NCBI GenBank assembly: GCA_947495165.1
Contig: CANLXM010000003.1
Span: 1 to 64,000, forward strand
Length of the DNA stretch: 64,000 nucleotides
Direction of reading: 5' to 3'
From: an uncultured Cellulomonadaceae bacterium
GTDB taxonomy: Bacteria; Actinomycetota; Actinomycetes; Actinomycetales; Cellulomonadaceae
In this document: positions 1 through 8,959 of the stretch, in pieces
How the letters are laid out: every line of letters starts with the position of its first letter
How positions within the stretch are numbered: the first letter of the stretch is position 1
The notes under the pieces: generated by a model
Database searches by the model: none
Told to the model about the DNA's origin: nothing
What the model saw: only the letters and a program-made list of their open reading frames with translations
Made by a program: the position numbers and the translations under genes

Positions 1-30
1 CGGGGTGGGAGAGTAGGACGCCGCCGAACA
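1..30 (+). rRNA. rrf: 5S rRNA, 3' end (partial)
   Basis: The first 29-30 bases read like the 3' end of actinobacterial 5S rRNA: a GGGAGAGTAGGACGCCGCC core ending in CCGCCGAAC, the usual 3' strand of the 5S closing helix. The 5' end lies outside the window, so the pairing partner cannot be checked. The strong terminator directly downstream fits the end of an rRNA operon. Confidence 0.8.
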
Positions 31-37
31 CCCATTC

Positions 38-70
38 ACGAAGGCCCACCCCACCGGGGTGGGCCTTCGT
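38..70 (+). terminator. rRNA operon terminator
   Basis: Perfect 15-bp inverted repeat, ACGAAGGCCCACCCC (38-52) with GGGGTGGGCCTTCGT (56-70), and a 3-base loop. It starts about 8 bases after the 5S end. There is no clear T tract, as is common for intrinsic terminators in GC-rich actinobacteria. Confidence 0.85.
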
Positions 71-125
71 CGTACCCCGAGGACGCCCGCCGCCCTGTCG
101 CCCCCGTCCCGTCACAGGCGCCCGG

Positions 126-131
126 TAGACT
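126..131 (+). promoter_or_regulatory. -10 element for leaderless gatC
   Basis: TAGACT lies 7 bases before the ATG at 139, with no Shine-Dalgarno sequence between. This is the spacing expected when transcription starts at or next to the start codon. It supports ATG 139 over the in-frame GTG at 133. Confidence 0.5.
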
Positions 132-138
132 CGTGCGC

Positions 139-435
139 ATGTCCACCATCTCCCGAGACGAAGTCGCGCGCGTCGCCGCTCTCGCTCGCATCGACCTGTC
201 CGAGGACGAGGTCAGCCGCCTCGCCGGCGAGCTCGACGTCATCGTCGACGCCATCGCGAAGGTGAGCGAGGTCGCGACGCCCGACGTTCCCGCGACCAGC
301 CACCCGCTGCCCCTGACCAACGTCTTCCGCGAGGACGTTCCTGTGCCGGCGCTCGACCCGATCGAGGTCATGGCAGGCGCTCCGGCGTCCGACGAAGGCC
401 GCTTCCTCGTCCCCCAGATCCTCGGGGAGGAGTGA
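139..435 (+). CDS. gatC: Asp-tRNA(Asn)/Glu-tRNA(Gln) amidotransferase subunit C
   Basis: 98 aa, the usual GatC length. The N-terminus [20 protein letters not shown] matches the family's amphipathic helix, followed by a conserved LGE/VPQIL-like tail. GatC is the small subunit that wraps around and stabilises the GatA-GatB amidotransferase, which converts misacylated Glu-tRNA(Gln) to Gln-tRNA(Gln) in the cytoplasm. It is first in gatC-gatA-gatB; gatA begins 2 bases after its stop. The start is ATG 139, 7 bases downstream of a TAGACT -10 box. Confidence 0.95.
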   Translation: MSTISRDEVARVAALARIDLSEDEVSRLAGELDVIVDAIAKVSEVATPDVPATSHPLPLTNVFREDVPVPALDPIEVMAGAPASDEGRFLVPQILGEE

Positions 436-437
436 CC

Positions 438-1949
438 ATGGACCTCACGCGTCTCTCCGCTGCCGAGCTCAGCGAGCGTCTGATCGCAGGCACCGTCACC
501 TCCCTCGAGGTCACCCAGGCCCATCTCGACCGCATGTCTGCGGTCGAGCCCGCCGTGCACGCGTTCCTGTACACGAACGCCGAGGAGGCCCTCGCCGTCG
601 CCGCCGACGTCGACGCCCGTCGCGCCGCCGGGGAGGACCTCCACCCGCTGGCCGGGGTCCCGATCGCGGTCAAGGACGTCGTCGTCACCCGCGGGATGCC
701 CACCACCGCGGGCTCCAAGATCCTCGAGGGCTGGGTGCCCCCGTACGACGCCACGATCGTCGAGCGCATCCGGGCCGCCCGGATGCCGATCCTCGGCAAG
801 ACGAACATGGACGAGTTCGCCATGGGCTCGTCCACCGAGCACTCCGCCTACGGCAACACCCACAACCCGTGGGACCTGAGCCGTATCCCGGGCGGGTCGG
901 GCGGTGGCTCGGCCGCGGCCGTCGCCGCGTACGAGGCGCCGCTGGCCATCGGCACCGACACCGGTGGATCCATCCGCCAGCCCGGGGCCGTCACCGGCAC
1001 CGTCGGGGTCAAGCCCACCTACGGTGGCGTGTCCCGCTACGGGCTCATCGCGATGGCGTCGTCGCTCGACCAGGCCGGTCCGGTCACGCGCACGGTCCTG
1101 GACGCGGCGCTCCTGCACGAGGTGATCGGCGGGCACGACGCTCGCGACTCCACGTCGATCGACGAGCCGCTGCCGGCGCTCGTCGCGGCGGCCCGCAAGG
1201 GCGCGGCACGCGACCTCAGCGGCCTGCGGATCGGCGTCGTCAAGGAGCTCAGCGGCGAGGGTTACCAGGCTGGCGTCGAGGCTCGGTTCCACGAGTCCAT
1301 CGAGATGCTCACGGCGATGGGCGCCACGGTGGTCGAGGTCTCCTGCCCGAGCTTCGACTACGCGCTCGGCGCCTACTACCTGATCATGCCGTCCGAGGCG
1401 TCGAGCAACCTGGCGAAGTTCGACGGGATGCGGTTCGGCCTGCGCGTCGAGCCCGAGGAGGGCCCCGTCACCGCCGAGCGTGTCATGGCCGCCACGCGCG
1501 GCCAGGGCTTCGGCGACGAGGTCAAGCGCCGCATCATCCTCGGCACCTACGCGCTGTCTGCGGGCTACTACGACGCCTACTACGGCAGCGCGCAGAAGGT
1601 CCGCACGCTCATCCAGCGCGACTTCGACGCCGCGTTCGAGAAGGTCGACGTCCTCGTCTCGCCCACCGCTCCGACGACGGCTTTCCCGCTCGGGGCCAAG
1701 CTGGACGACCCCCTGGCGATGTACCTCAACGACATCGCCACCATCCCCGCGAACCTGGCCGGCGTCCCGGGCATCTCCGTGCCCAACGGGCTGTCCGACG
1801 ACGGCCTCCCGGTCGGCTTCCAGGTCCTCGCGCCCGCCAAGGCCGACGACCGTCTGTACCTCGTGGGCGCGGCCCTCGAGAGCGCCTGCGAGGCCGCCTG
1901 GGGTGCTCCCCTGCTCGCGCAGGCCCCTGAGCTGGAGGTGAACCGATGA
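438..1949 (+). CDS. gatA: Glu-tRNA(Gln) amidotransferase subunit A
   Basis: 503 aa amidase-signature protein, full length. It releases ammonia from glutamine for the GatB transamidation. The Ser-cisSer-Lys catalytic triad is visible: K79 in the GVPIAVKD motif, S154 in [10 protein letters not shown] and S178 in [11 protein letters not shown], within the Gly/Ser-rich amidase signature. GGAGGAG at 426-432 sits 5 bases before ATG 438, so this start is preferred to GTG 432, which overlaps the gatC stop. Its stop overlaps the gatB start by 4 bases (ATGA), so the two subunits are translationally coupled. Confidence 0.97.
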   Translation: MDLTRLSAAELSERLIAGTVTSLEVTQAHLDRMSAVEPAVHAFLYTNAEEALAVAADVDARRAAGEDLHPLAGVPIAVKDVVVTRGMPTTAGSKILEGWVPPYDATIVERIRAARMPILGKTNMDEFAMGSSTEHSAYGNTHNPWDLSRIPGGSGGGSAAAVAAYEAPLAIGTDTGGSIRQPGAVTGTVGVKPTYGGVSRYGLIAMASSLDQAGPVTRTVLDAALLHEVIGGHDARDSTSIDEPLPALVAAARKGAARDLSGLRIGVVKELSGEGYQAGVEARFHESIEMLTAMGATVVEVSCPSFDYALGAYYLIMPSEASSNLAKFDGMRFGLRVEPEEGPVTAERVMAATRGQGFGDEVKRRIILGTYALSAGYYDAYYGSAQKVRTLIQRDFDAAFEKVDVLVSPTAPTTAFPLGAKLDDPLAMYLNDIATIPANLAGVPGISVPNGLSDDGLPVGFQVLAPAKADDRLYLVGAALESACEAAWGAPLLAQAPELEVNR

Positions 1950-3454
1950 GCGCTCCTACCGTGGACCTCGTCGCGTACGACGACGCCATCGACCGCTACG
2001 ACCCGGTGCTCGGCATCGAGGTCCACGTCGAGCTCGGCACCCGCACGAAGATGTTCTGCGGTGCCGAGGTCGAGTTCGGCGGCGAGCCCAACTCGCAGGT
2101 CACGCCGGTCTCGCTCGGCCTGCCGGGCGCGCTTCCCGTGGTCAACCGGGCGGCCGTCGAGTACGCCATCCGGATCGGCCTGGCGCTGAACTGCCAGATC
2201 GCCGAGTCGTGCCGCTTCGCCCGGAAGAACTACTTCTACCCGGACGTCCCCAAGAACTTCCAGACGTCGCAGTACGACGAGCCCATCGCCTTCGACGGCT
2301 ACCTCGACGTCGAGCTCGAGGACGGCTCCGTGTTCCGGGTCGACATCGAGCGCGCGCACATGGAGGAGGACGCCGGCAAGAACACGCACGTGGGTGGCTC
2401 CACCGGCCGGATCCACGGGGCCGAGTACTCCCTGATCGACTACAACCGTGCCGGGATCCCGCTCGTGGAGATCGTCACGCGGCCCATCGAGGGCGCGGGT
2501 GCGCGGGCGCCGGAGGTCGCCCGTGCCTACGTCCAGACGCTGCGGGACATCTTCCGTGCCCTCGACGTCTCCGAGGCGCGCATGGAGCGCGGCAACGTCC
2601 GGGCGGACGTCAACCTCTCGCTGCGCGCGACGCCCCAGTCGCCCCTCGGGACCCGCACCGAGACCAAGAACGTCAACTCGTTCCGGTCGATCGAGCGCGC
2701 CGTCCGTTACGAGGTCTCCCGCCAGGCGGCAGTGCTCGACGCCGGCGCCACGGTCACGCAGGAGACGCGGCACTGGCACGAGGACACCGGCATCACGACG
2801 CCGGGACGCGTGAAGTCCGACGCCGACGACTACCGGTACTTCCCGGAGCCCGACCTGGTGCCCGTGGCGCCCAGCCGCGCCTGGGTCGAGGAGATCCGCG
2901 CCGGACTGCCGGAGCTTCCCGTCGAGCGCCGCCGCCGGCTCCAGACCGAGTGGGGCTACGCCGACCCCGAGATGCGCGACGTCGTCAACGCCGGCGCGAT
3001 CGACCTCATCGAGGCCACGATCGCTGCGGGCACCAGCGCCGCCGGAGCCCGCAAGTGGTGGATGGGCGAGCTCGCCCGTCGGGCCAAGACGGACGAGGTC
3101 GAGCTCGAGCAGCTGCCCATCACGCCGGCGCAGATCGCCGAGCTCCAGGGCCTGGTCGACGCGGGCACCCTGAACGACAAGCTCGCTCGTCAGGTGCTCG
3201 AGGGCATGCTGGCGGGGGAGGGCAGCCCTCAGGAGATCGTCGCGGCACGGGGTCTCGGCATCGTCTCCGACGACGGGCCGCTCCTCGCCGCGATCGACGA
3301 GGCGCTCGCCACGCAGCCCGACATCGCCGAGAAGATCCGCTCCGGGAACCTCGGGCCGATCGGCGCCGTCATCGGCGCGGTCATGAAGGCCACGCGCGGC
3401 CAGGCCGACGCCGGACGCGTGCGCGAGCTCGTGCTCGAGCGGGTCGGGGCCTGA
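1946..3454 (+). CDS. gatB: Asp-tRNA(Asn)/Glu-tRNA(Gln) amidotransferase subunit B
   Basis: 502 aa. GatB binds the misacylated tRNA, activates the carboxylate with ATP and transfers ammonia delivered from GatA. The N-terminal catalytic domain (about 1-300) carries the signature [17 protein letters not shown] and the [16 protein letters not shown] stretch. The C-terminal helical and YqeY-like tail (about 350-500) contacts the tRNA elbow. It overlaps gatA by 4 bases and the next gene starts 1 base after its stop, so the run is one transcript. Confidence 0.97.
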   Translation: MSAPTVDLVAYDDAIDRYDPVLGIEVHVELGTRTKMFCGAEVEFGGEPNSQVTPVSLGLPGALPVVNRAAVEYAIRIGLALNCQIAESCRFARKNYFYPDVPKNFQTSQYDEPIAFDGYLDVELEDGSVFRVDIERAHMEEDAGKNTHVGGSTGRIHGAEYSLIDYNRAGIPLVEIVTRPIEGAGARAPEVARAYVQTLRDIFRALDVSEARMERGNVRADVNLSLRATPQSPLGTRTETKNVNSFRSIERAVRYEVSRQAAVLDAGATVTQETRHWHEDTGITTPGRVKSDADDYRYFPEPDLVPVAPSRAWVEEIRAGLPELPVERRRRLQTEWGYADPEMRDVVNAGAIDLIEATIAAGTSAAGARKWWMGELARRAKTDEVELEQLPITPAQIAELQGLVDAGTLNDKLARQVLEGMLAGEGSPQEIVAARGLGIVSDDGPLLAAIDEALATQPDIAEKIRSGNLGPIGAVIGAVMKATRGQADAGRVRELVLERVGA

Positions 3455-3455
3455 C

Positions 3456-4070
3456 GTGCTCGGCCCGGAGCTGGTCGGAGAGCTCGTCCGCGTGCGCCCC
3501 CTCGCCGAGCGCGACGCGGAGCGCACCTGGGAGCTCGTCCAGGACGCAGAAGCCCTGCGCCTGACGGGCACCACCACGCAGTTCACCCGTGCGCAGGTGG
3601 ACGAGTGGACGCGGACGATCTCCGACCAGCCCGGGCGGTACGACTTCGCCATCACGTCCGCCGTGCAGCGCGACGGCGAGTACGTGATGGACGAGATGAT
3701 CGGCGAGGTCGTCCTGACCGACGTCGACGAAGCGCGGCGGTCCGCGCAGCTGCGCCTCAACATGCTCCCCAACTACCGCGGTCGCGGCTACGGCGGCGAC
3801 GCCATCCAGTCCGTGCTGGACTGGGCGTTCGACCCCGACGCGCTCGGGCTGCACCGCGTGAGCCTCGAGGTGCTCAGCATCAATCCTCGCGCGCGGATGC
3901 TGTACGAGTCCCAGGGCTTCCGCCGGGAAGGCGTGCTGCGCGACGCGGCGCGTGACGGAGACGGGTTCTGCGACGTGCTCGTCATGAGCATCCTCGAGCA
4001 CGAGCACGAGGGCCGCCCGGAGGGGACCGACCCCGCACCCGACGACGAGCTCCGCGACCGCCACAGCTGA
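3456..4070 (+). CDS. GNAT family N-acetyltransferase
   Basis: 204 aa, GTG start 1 base after the gatB stop, so it is co-transcribed and probably coupled. The fold is RimJ/RimL-like: an N-terminal strand region with VRVRPLAERDAE, an acetyl-CoA loop NYRGRGYGGDAIQ (about 104-116) and a C-terminal HRVSLEVLSINPRARMLYES motif (about 134-153), typical of GNATs that modify protein N-termini or small amines. Substrate unknown. The last 20 residues are acidic and low-complexity. A link to GatCAB function is not implied beyond shared transcription. Confidence 0.85.
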   Translation: MLGPELVGELVRVRPLAERDAERTWELVQDAEALRLTGTTTQFTRAQVDEWTRTISDQPGRYDFAITSAVQRDGEYVMDEMIGEVVLTDVDEARRSAQLRLNMLPNYRGRGYGGDAIQSVLDWAFDPDALGLHRVSLEVLSINPRARMLYESQGFRREGVLRDAARDGDGFCDVLVMSILEHEHEGRPEGTDPAPDDELRDRHS

Positions 4071-4126
4071 CGCGCTTGCTCGGCTGGGCCCTAGCGCCAT
4101 ATGGCCAGCTACGGCACGCTGGGGCC

Positions 4127-4783
4127 ATGAGCGAGACGATGCGCCACGGCGCGGTTCAGGAGGCCGTCGGCGCTGCCGGATGGCGCGTCCTGCTGTCCGA
4201 GATCCACACCTACGTGCCGACGGGCAGCTACACCCGAGGCCTGGCGCTCGTGAATGACATCGCGCGGCTCGCCGAGGACGCCGGGCACCACCCGGACGTC
4301 ACGCTGCGCTACGGGGGCGTCCATGTCCGGCTGACCAGCCACGACGTCGGAGATCTCACCCAGCGCGACGTCGATCTCGCGCTGGCGATCACCGCGACGA
4401 TCCGGGCCCGAGGGCTTGAGACCCGCATCGAGCAGCTCGCCGTCACCGAGATCGCGATCGATGCGCTCGACATCCCGGGAGTCCTGCCGTTCTGGCAGGC
4501 CGCGCTCGGGTACGAGGCCGACGGCGACGACGCGCTCGTCGACCCGCTCGGCCTCGGGCCCTCGGTCTGGTTCCAGCAGATGGACGCCCCGCGCCCGGAG
4601 CGCAGCACGTTCCACCTGGACGTCACGGTGCCGCACGACCTGGTCGCCGACCGGCTCGCAGCGGTCCTGCGCGCGGGCGGCACCCTCCTGTCGGACGAGC
4701 GCGCCCCGGCGTTCTGGGTGCTGGCTGACCCCGAGGGCAACGAGGCGTGCCTGTGCACGTGGCAGGACCGGTCGACGGCCTGA
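4127..4783 (+). CDS. 4a-hydroxytetrahydrobiopterin dehydratase / VOC domain fusion
   Basis: 218 aa with two domains. Residues about 10-100 match pterin-4a-carbinolamine dehydratase: the motif AGHHPDVTLRYGGVHV (H54, H55) and LTSHDVGDLTQRD (H72) contain the histidines expected at the active site. Residues about 105-215 are a VOC (glyoxalase/bleomycin-resistance) fold with IPGVLPFWQAALGYE and a final LADPEGNEACLC. Such fusions occur in actinobacteria and are usually named VOC or PCD proteins; the physiological substrate is not established. ATG 4127 is chosen; ATG 4139 is possible. Confidence 0.85.
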   Translation: MSETMRHGAVQEAVGAAGWRVLLSEIHTYVPTGSYTRGLALVNDIARLAEDAGHHPDVTLRYGGVHVRLTSHDVGDLTQRDVDLALAITATIRARGLETRIEQLAVTEIAIDALDIPGVLPFWQAALGYEADGDDALVDPLGLGPSVWFQQMDAPRPERSTFHLDVTVPHDLVADRLAAVLRAGGTLLSDERAPAFWVLADPEGNEACLCTWQDRSTA

Positions 4784-4902
4784 CGTCGGCTGATTCCGTC
4801 AGGCCCACAGGACGGACGGCGTCACAGGGCTCCGGGCCGACGACGTAGCGTGAGGCGGCGCCGTCGTGCTGGCGCGCCGATCGTCGAAGGAGCACCCACC
4901 TC

Positions 4903-6765
4903 ATGAGCCGTCCCCTGCGTTCCCGGACGTCCACCCACGGTCGCAACATGTCGGGCGCCCGTGCGCTCTGGCGCGCGACCGGCATGGGCTCGGAGGACTT
5001 CGGCAAGCCGATCATCGCGATCGCGAACTCCTACACGCAGTTCGTCCCCGGGCACGTCCACCTCAAGGACATGGGCGACCTCGTCGCCTCGGCGATCCGC
5101 GAGGCCGGGGGAGTGTCGAAGGAGTTCAACACGATCGCCGTGGACGACGGCATCGCGATGGGCCACGCCGGGATGCTCTACTCGCTCCCCAGCCGCGACC
5201 TGATCGCGGACTCGGTCGAGTACATGGTCAACGCGCACTGCGCCGACGCGCTGGTGTGCATCTCCAACTGCGACAAGATTACGCCGGGCATGCTGAACGC
5301 CGCCCTGCGGCTCAACATCCCGGTCATCTTCGTCTCCGGCGGCCCCATGGAGGCCGGCAAGGCGATCGTCGCCGACGGCGTGGCCAAGACGTCGCTGAAC
5401 CTCATCAACGCAATCAACTACGCGGCCGACGACGACGTCTCGGACGAGGCGCTCGCCAAGGTCGAGGAGGCCGCCTGCCCCACCTGCGGCTCGTGCTCGG
5501 GCATGTTCACCGCGAACTCGATGAACTGCCTCACCGAGGCGCTCGGGCTCTCGCTGCCCGGCAACGGGTCGACGCTCGCGACCCACGCCGCGCGCAAGGA
5601 GCTCTTCCTCGAGGCCGGTCGCACGATCGTCGACCTCGCGCGTCGCTACTACGACGACGAGGACGACTCCGCAGCCCCGCGAGCGATCGCCACCAAGGCG
5701 GCGTTCGCCAACGCGATGACGCTCGACGTCGCGATGGGTGGGTCGACCAACACGGTGCTGCACATCCTCGCCGCCGCGCAGGAGGGCGAGATCGACTTCG
5801 ACCTGACGGACATCGAGGAGATCAGCCGTCGCGTGCCGTGCCTGTCCAAGGTCGCGCCCAACCACCCCGACTTCCACATGGAGGACGTGCACCGCGCGGG
5901 CGGCATCCCGGCGCTGCTCGGCGAGCTCGACCGTGCCGGTCTGCTGGACCACGACGTGACCTCCGTGCACACGCCGACGCTGCGCGCCTGGCTGGACGAC
6001 TGGGACGTCCGCGGCGGCAAGGCCACCGAGCGCGCCGTCGAGCTCTTCCACGCCGCCCCCGGGGGCGTGCGCACGACGCAGGCGTTCTCCACGTCGAACC
6101 GGTGGGAGTCCCTGGACACCGACGCCGCGAACGGGTGCATCCGCGACCTGGCGAACGCGTACACGGTCGAGGGCGGGCTCGCCGTGCTGCGCGGCAACCT
6201 TGCCGAGGACGGCGCCGTCTTCAAGACCGCCGGCGTGGACCCCGACGTCTTCCACTTCGTCGGCCGTGCCCTCGTGTGCGAGTCGCAGGACGAGGCCGTC
6301 GAGAAGATCCTGACCAAGCAGGTGCAGCCCGGCCACGTCGTCGTCGTGCGCTACGAAGGGCCCGCGGGTGGACCGGGGATGCAGGAGATGCTGTACCCGA
6401 CGTCGTTCATCAAGGGGCGTGGCCTGGGCAAGGTGTGCGCGCTGATCACCGATGGGCGGTTCTCCGGCGGGTCGTCGGGCATCTCGATCGGCCACGTGTC
6501 GCCGGAAGCCGCGGCGGGCGGCGTGATCGGGCTCGTGGAGGACGGGGACGAGATCGAGATCGACGTCGACACGCGCCTGATCCGCCTCAACGTCCCCGAC
6601 GCGGTGCTCGCCGAGCGCCGCGCGAAGATGGAGGCCTCCGAGCACCCGTGGCAGCCGGTCGACCGCGACCGCTACGTCTCGCCGGCGCTGCAGGCGTACG
6701 CGGCCATGGCGACGTCGGCCGACCGCGGCGCTGTCCGCGACGTGTCGCTGATCCGCCGCCGCTGA
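4903..6765 (+). CDS. ilvD: Dihydroxy-acid dehydratase, long (E. coli-like) type
   Basis: 620 aa. IlvD dehydrates 2,3-dihydroxy-isovalerate and -methylvalerate to the 2-oxo acids of valine and isoleucine synthesis. Iron-sulfur ligand motifs are present: C123 in [10 protein letters not shown] and the cluster [19 protein letters not shown] (C192, C195, C198). Length and the CPTCGSC cluster are those of the E. coli-like class. AAGGAG at 4887-4892 precedes ATG 4903. A second, clearly different ilvD follows after 167 bases, and ilvBNC lies further downstream. Confidence 0.95.
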   Translation: MSRPLRSRTSTHGRNMSGARALWRATGMGSEDFGKPIIAIANSYTQFVPGHVHLKDMGDLVASAIREAGGVSKEFNTIAVDDGIAMGHAGMLYSLPSRDLIADSVEYMVNAHCADALVCISNCDKITPGMLNAALRLNIPVIFVSGGPMEAGKAIVADGVAKTSLNLINAINYAADDDVSDEALAKVEEAACPTCGSCSGMFTANSMNCLTEALGLSLPGNGSTLATHAARKELFLEAGRTIVDLARRYYDDEDDSAAPRAIATKAAFANAMTLDVAMGGSTNTVLHILAAAQEGEIDFDLTDIEEISRRVPCLSKVAPNHPDFHMEDVHRAGGIPALLGELDRAGLLDHDVTSVHTPTLRAWLDDWDVRGGKATERAVELFHAAPGGVRTTQAFSTSNRWESLDTDAANGCIRDLANAYTVEGGLAVLRGNLAEDGAVFKTAGVDPDVFHFVGRALVCESQDEAVEKILTKQVQPGHVVVVRYEGPAGGPGMQEMLYPTSFIKGRGLGKVCALITDGRFSGGSSGISIGHVSPEAAAGGVIGLVEDGDEIEIDVDTRLIRLNVPDAVLAERRAKMEASEHPWQPVDRDRYVSPALQAYAAMATSADRGAVRDVSLIRRR

Positions 6766-6789
6766 CCTTCCGGTTCCGCTACCGGGCAG

Positions 6790-6836
6790 GGAATGTGCGC
6801 GATCTGTTGCTCCGAGGGACAGATAGCGCACGTTCC
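6790..6836. repeat. Long intergenic hairpin (REP-like element 1)
   Basis: GGAATGTGCGCGATCTGT (6790-6807) is nearly the reverse complement of ACAGATAGCGCACGTTCC (6819-6836): 16 of 18 positions pair by Watson-Crick rules, around an 11-base loop. It sits between the two ilvD genes. It lacks a T tract, and the arms are less GC-rich than the terminators of this window. This looks like a dispersed palindromic element; a terminator role for the first ilvD is possible. Confidence 0.6.
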
Positions 6837-6932
6837 TCGGCGCCGGCGCCGGCGTGGGCGAAGCGGGGCGAGGGCTGGGTGACGGCCGGGGCCGAGGTGG
6901 CGCCATCGCCGCTGGCGACGACATACTCGGGT

Positions 6933-8651
6933 ATGCGCCCCACCGACGGATCCCCCCAGGCCGAGCACGACATCAAGCCGCGCAGCCGGCAGGTCACGGA
7001 CGGCATCGAGGCGACCGCGTCACGCGGCATGCTCCGCGCCGTCGGGCTCGGGGACGAGGACTTCGCCAAGCCGCAGATCGGCGTCGCGAGCTCGTGGAAC
7101 GAGATCACGCCCTGCAACCTCTCCCTCGACCGGCTCGCCAAGGCCGCGAAGAACGGCGTGCACGCGGCCGGAGGGTTCCCGCTCGAGTTCGGCACGATCT
7201 CGGTGTCGGACGGCATCTCGATGGGGCACGAGGGCATGCACTTCTCGCTCGTCAGCCGCGACGTGATCGCCGACTCGGTCGAGACGGTCATGCAGGCCGA
7301 GCGGCTCGACGGCTCCGTCCTGCTCGCCGGGTGTGACAAGTCGCTCCCCGGCATGCTCATGGCGGCCGCGCGCCTCGACCTCGCCGCCGTCTTCCTCTAC
7401 GCCGGCACGATCATGCCGGGCTGGGTCAAGCTCGAGGACGGCACCGAGAAGGACGTCACCCTGATCGACGCCTTCGAGGCCGTCGGCGCGTGCTCGCGCG
7501 GCCTCATGAGCACCGAGGACCTCGGCCGGATCGAGCGGGCCATCTGCCCCGGCGAGGGCGCGTGCGGCGGGATGTACACCGCGAACACGATGGCGTCGGT
7601 GGCCGAGGCCATGGGCATGTCGCTGCCCGGCTCCGCGGCCCCGCCCTCGGCCGACCGTCGCCGCGACGCGTTCGCCCAGCGCTCCGGCGAGGCCGTCGTC
7701 AACCTGCTGCGCCTCGGCATCACCGCGCGCGACATCATCACCAAGGAGTCGCTCGAGAACGCGATCGCCGTCGTCATGGCGTTCGGCGGGTCCACCAACG
7801 CGGTGCTGCACCTCCTGGCTATCGCGCACGAGGCCGAGGTCGACCTCGAGCTCGCCGACTTCGCGCGCGTCGCGGCGAAGGTCCCGCACCTGGGCGACCT
7901 CAAGCCGTTCGGCCGGTACGTGATGGCCGACGTCGACCGCATCGGCGGGGTGCCCGTGGTGATGAAGGCGCTGCTCGACGCCGGCCTGATCCACGGCGAC
8001 TGCCTCACCGTCACGGGGCGCACCGTCGCGGAGAACCTCGCCGACATCGCGCCGCCGGACCCCGACGGCAAGATCCTGCGCGCCCTCGACAACCCGATCC
8101 ACCGCACCGGGGGCATCACGATCCTCGCCGGCAGCCTGGCGCCCGAGGGGGCCGTCGTGAAGTCCGCGGGCTTCGACTCCGACGTCTTCCAGGGCACCGC
8201 GCGCGTGTTCGAGCGCGAGCGCGCCGCGATGGACGCCCTCGAGGACGGGACCATCCAGGCCGGGGACGTCGTCGTCATCCGCTACGAGGGCCCGAAGGGG
8301 GGCCCCGGCATGCGCGAGATGCTCGCGATCACCGGCGCGATCAAGGGCGCGGGGCTGGGCAAGGACGTGCTGCTGCTCACCGACGGCCGGTTCTCCGGCG
8401 GCACCACCGGGCTCTGCGTGGGGCACGTCGCCCCCGAGGCCGTCGACGGCGGCCCGATCGCGCTCGTGCGTGACGGCGACCAGATCCGCCTGGACGTCCA
8501 GGCCGCGACCCTCGACCTCCTGGTCGAGGACGCCGAGCTGGCCGCACGCCGAGAGGGCTGGGCGCCGCTGCCTCCGCGCTACACCCGCGGGGTCCTGGCG
8601 AAGTACGCCAAGCTCGTGCAGTCGGCGAGCCGAGGCGCCGTGCTCGAGTGA
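6933..8651 (+). CDS. ilvD: Dihydroxy-acid dehydratase, short (mycobacterial) type
   Basis: 572 aa. Same reaction family as the upstream ilvD but the other major class, close in motif pattern to the IlvD of Mycobacterium tuberculosis: C61 in [11 protein letters not shown]134 in [10 protein letters not shown] and C211 in [16 protein letters not shown]. Members of this class carry an oxygen-tolerant [2Fe-2S] cluster (family knowledge). ATG 6933 follows the hairpin at 6790-6836 and gives the family N-terminus ending in [10 protein letters not shown]. It precedes the ilvB leader by 76 bases. Confidence 0.95.
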   Translation: MRPTDGSPQAEHDIKPRSRQVTDGIEATASRGMLRAVGLGDEDFAKPQIGVASSWNEITPCNLSLDRLAKAAKNGVHAAGGFPLEFGTISVSDGISMGHEGMHFSLVSRDVIADSVETVMQAERLDGSVLLAGCDKSLPGMLMAAARLDLAAVFLYAGTIMPGWVKLEDGTEKDVTLIDAFEAVGACSRGLMSTEDLGRIERAICPGEGACGGMYTANTMASVAEAMGMSLPGSAAPPSADRRRDAFAQRSGEAVVNLLRLGITARDIITKESLENAIAVVMAFGGSTNAVLHLLAIAHEAEVDLELADFARVAAKVPHLGDLKPFGRYVMADVDRIGGVPVVMKALLDAGLIHGDCLTVTGRTVAENLADIAPPDPDGKILRALDNPIHRTGGITILAGSLAPEGAVVKSAGFDSDVFQGTARVFERERAAMDALEDGTIQAGDVVVIRYEGPKGGPGMREMLAITGAIKGAGLGKDVLLLTDGRFSGGTTGLCVGHVAPEAVDGGPIALVRDGDQIRLDVQAATLDLLVEDAELAARREGWAPLPPRYTRGVLAKYAKLVQSASRGAVLE

Positions 8652-8691
8652 GCGCCGCCGTCTTGCCCGCTGAGACGACGAGTGACGGTAT

Positions 8692-8721
8692 GTGACACGC
8701 GCCGGGCCACGGGCGTATGGT
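8692..8721 (+). promoter_or_regulatory. Promoter of the ilvB leader and ilvBNC
   Basis: A -35 box GTGACA (8692-8697) is 18 bases from a -10 box TATGGT (8716-8721). The leader-peptide GTG at 8728 is only 6 bases further on, so the leader mRNA is probably leaderless. Inferred from position and consensus only. Confidence 0.5.
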
Positions 8722-8727
8722 GACGAC

Positions 8728-8769
8728 GTGCACAACATTCTCCTCGTAGTTATCGAGCGCGCAGCCTGA
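8728..8769 (+). CDS. ilvL: ilvB leader peptide (attenuation)
   Basis: A 13-codon reading frame from GTG 8728 encodes [13 protein letters not shown]. Six consecutive codons are Ile-Leu-Leu-Val-Val-Ile, the three amino acids whose supply depends on the downstream genes. ATT, GTA and GTT are rare choices in this GC-rich sequence, which would sharpen ribosome stalling. A rho-independent terminator follows 30 bases after the stop and ilvB 190 bases after. This is the layout of classical ribosome-mediated attenuation known for actinobacterial ilvBNC operons. Confidence 0.85.
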   Translation: MHNILLVVIERAA

Positions 8770-8799
8770 GGCCACCGGCCACACCAGACCGCGCGCTTC

Positions 8800-8838
8800 C
8801 CCCTCGTCCAGCCCTACCCGGGTTCGAGGGGTTTTTTT
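8800..8838 (+). terminator. ilvBNC attenuator terminator
   Basis: CCCCTCG (8800-8806) pairs with CGAGGGG (8825-8831) and is followed by seven T residues (8832-8838). T runs are rare in this genome, so this is one of the clearest intrinsic terminators in the window. It lies between the leader peptide and ilvB, where premature termination would occur when branched-chain aminoacyl-tRNAs are plentiful. The antiterminator pairing was not resolved. Confidence 0.85.
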
Positions 8839-8959
8839 ATGCCGCAGCACCGCACACCGCAGCACCACCGAGCACCGCTCACCAACCGTGAGACACCGGC
8901 CGGGCGTCCACCCGACGCGAGGCCAGCCAGCACCGCCGTCTCAGCACCAGGGAGTACCC

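Noticed and set aside
432..437. GTG 432 as gatA start overlapping gatC
   Set aside because: The Shine-Dalgarno GGAGGAG covers this position; spacing fits ATG 438, and K79/S154/S178 then match the family numbering.
1580..3772. 730-codon open frame antisense to gatA and gatB
   Set aside because: Off-frame shadow of clear genes, with no domain, no promoter and biased Arg/Asp/Leu composition.
6837..6932. N-terminal extension of the second ilvD
   Set aside because: Upstream codons contain hairpin sequence and low-complexity GC; the family N-terminus starts near ATG 6933.
4866..8651. An uninterrupted 1261-codon frame that looks like one giant IlvD fusion
   Set aside because: Only the part from 6933 is in the coding frame of an IlvD; the upstream part is an off-frame reading of the first ilvD and is low-complexity Arg/Gly-rich, as expected in GC-rich DNA.
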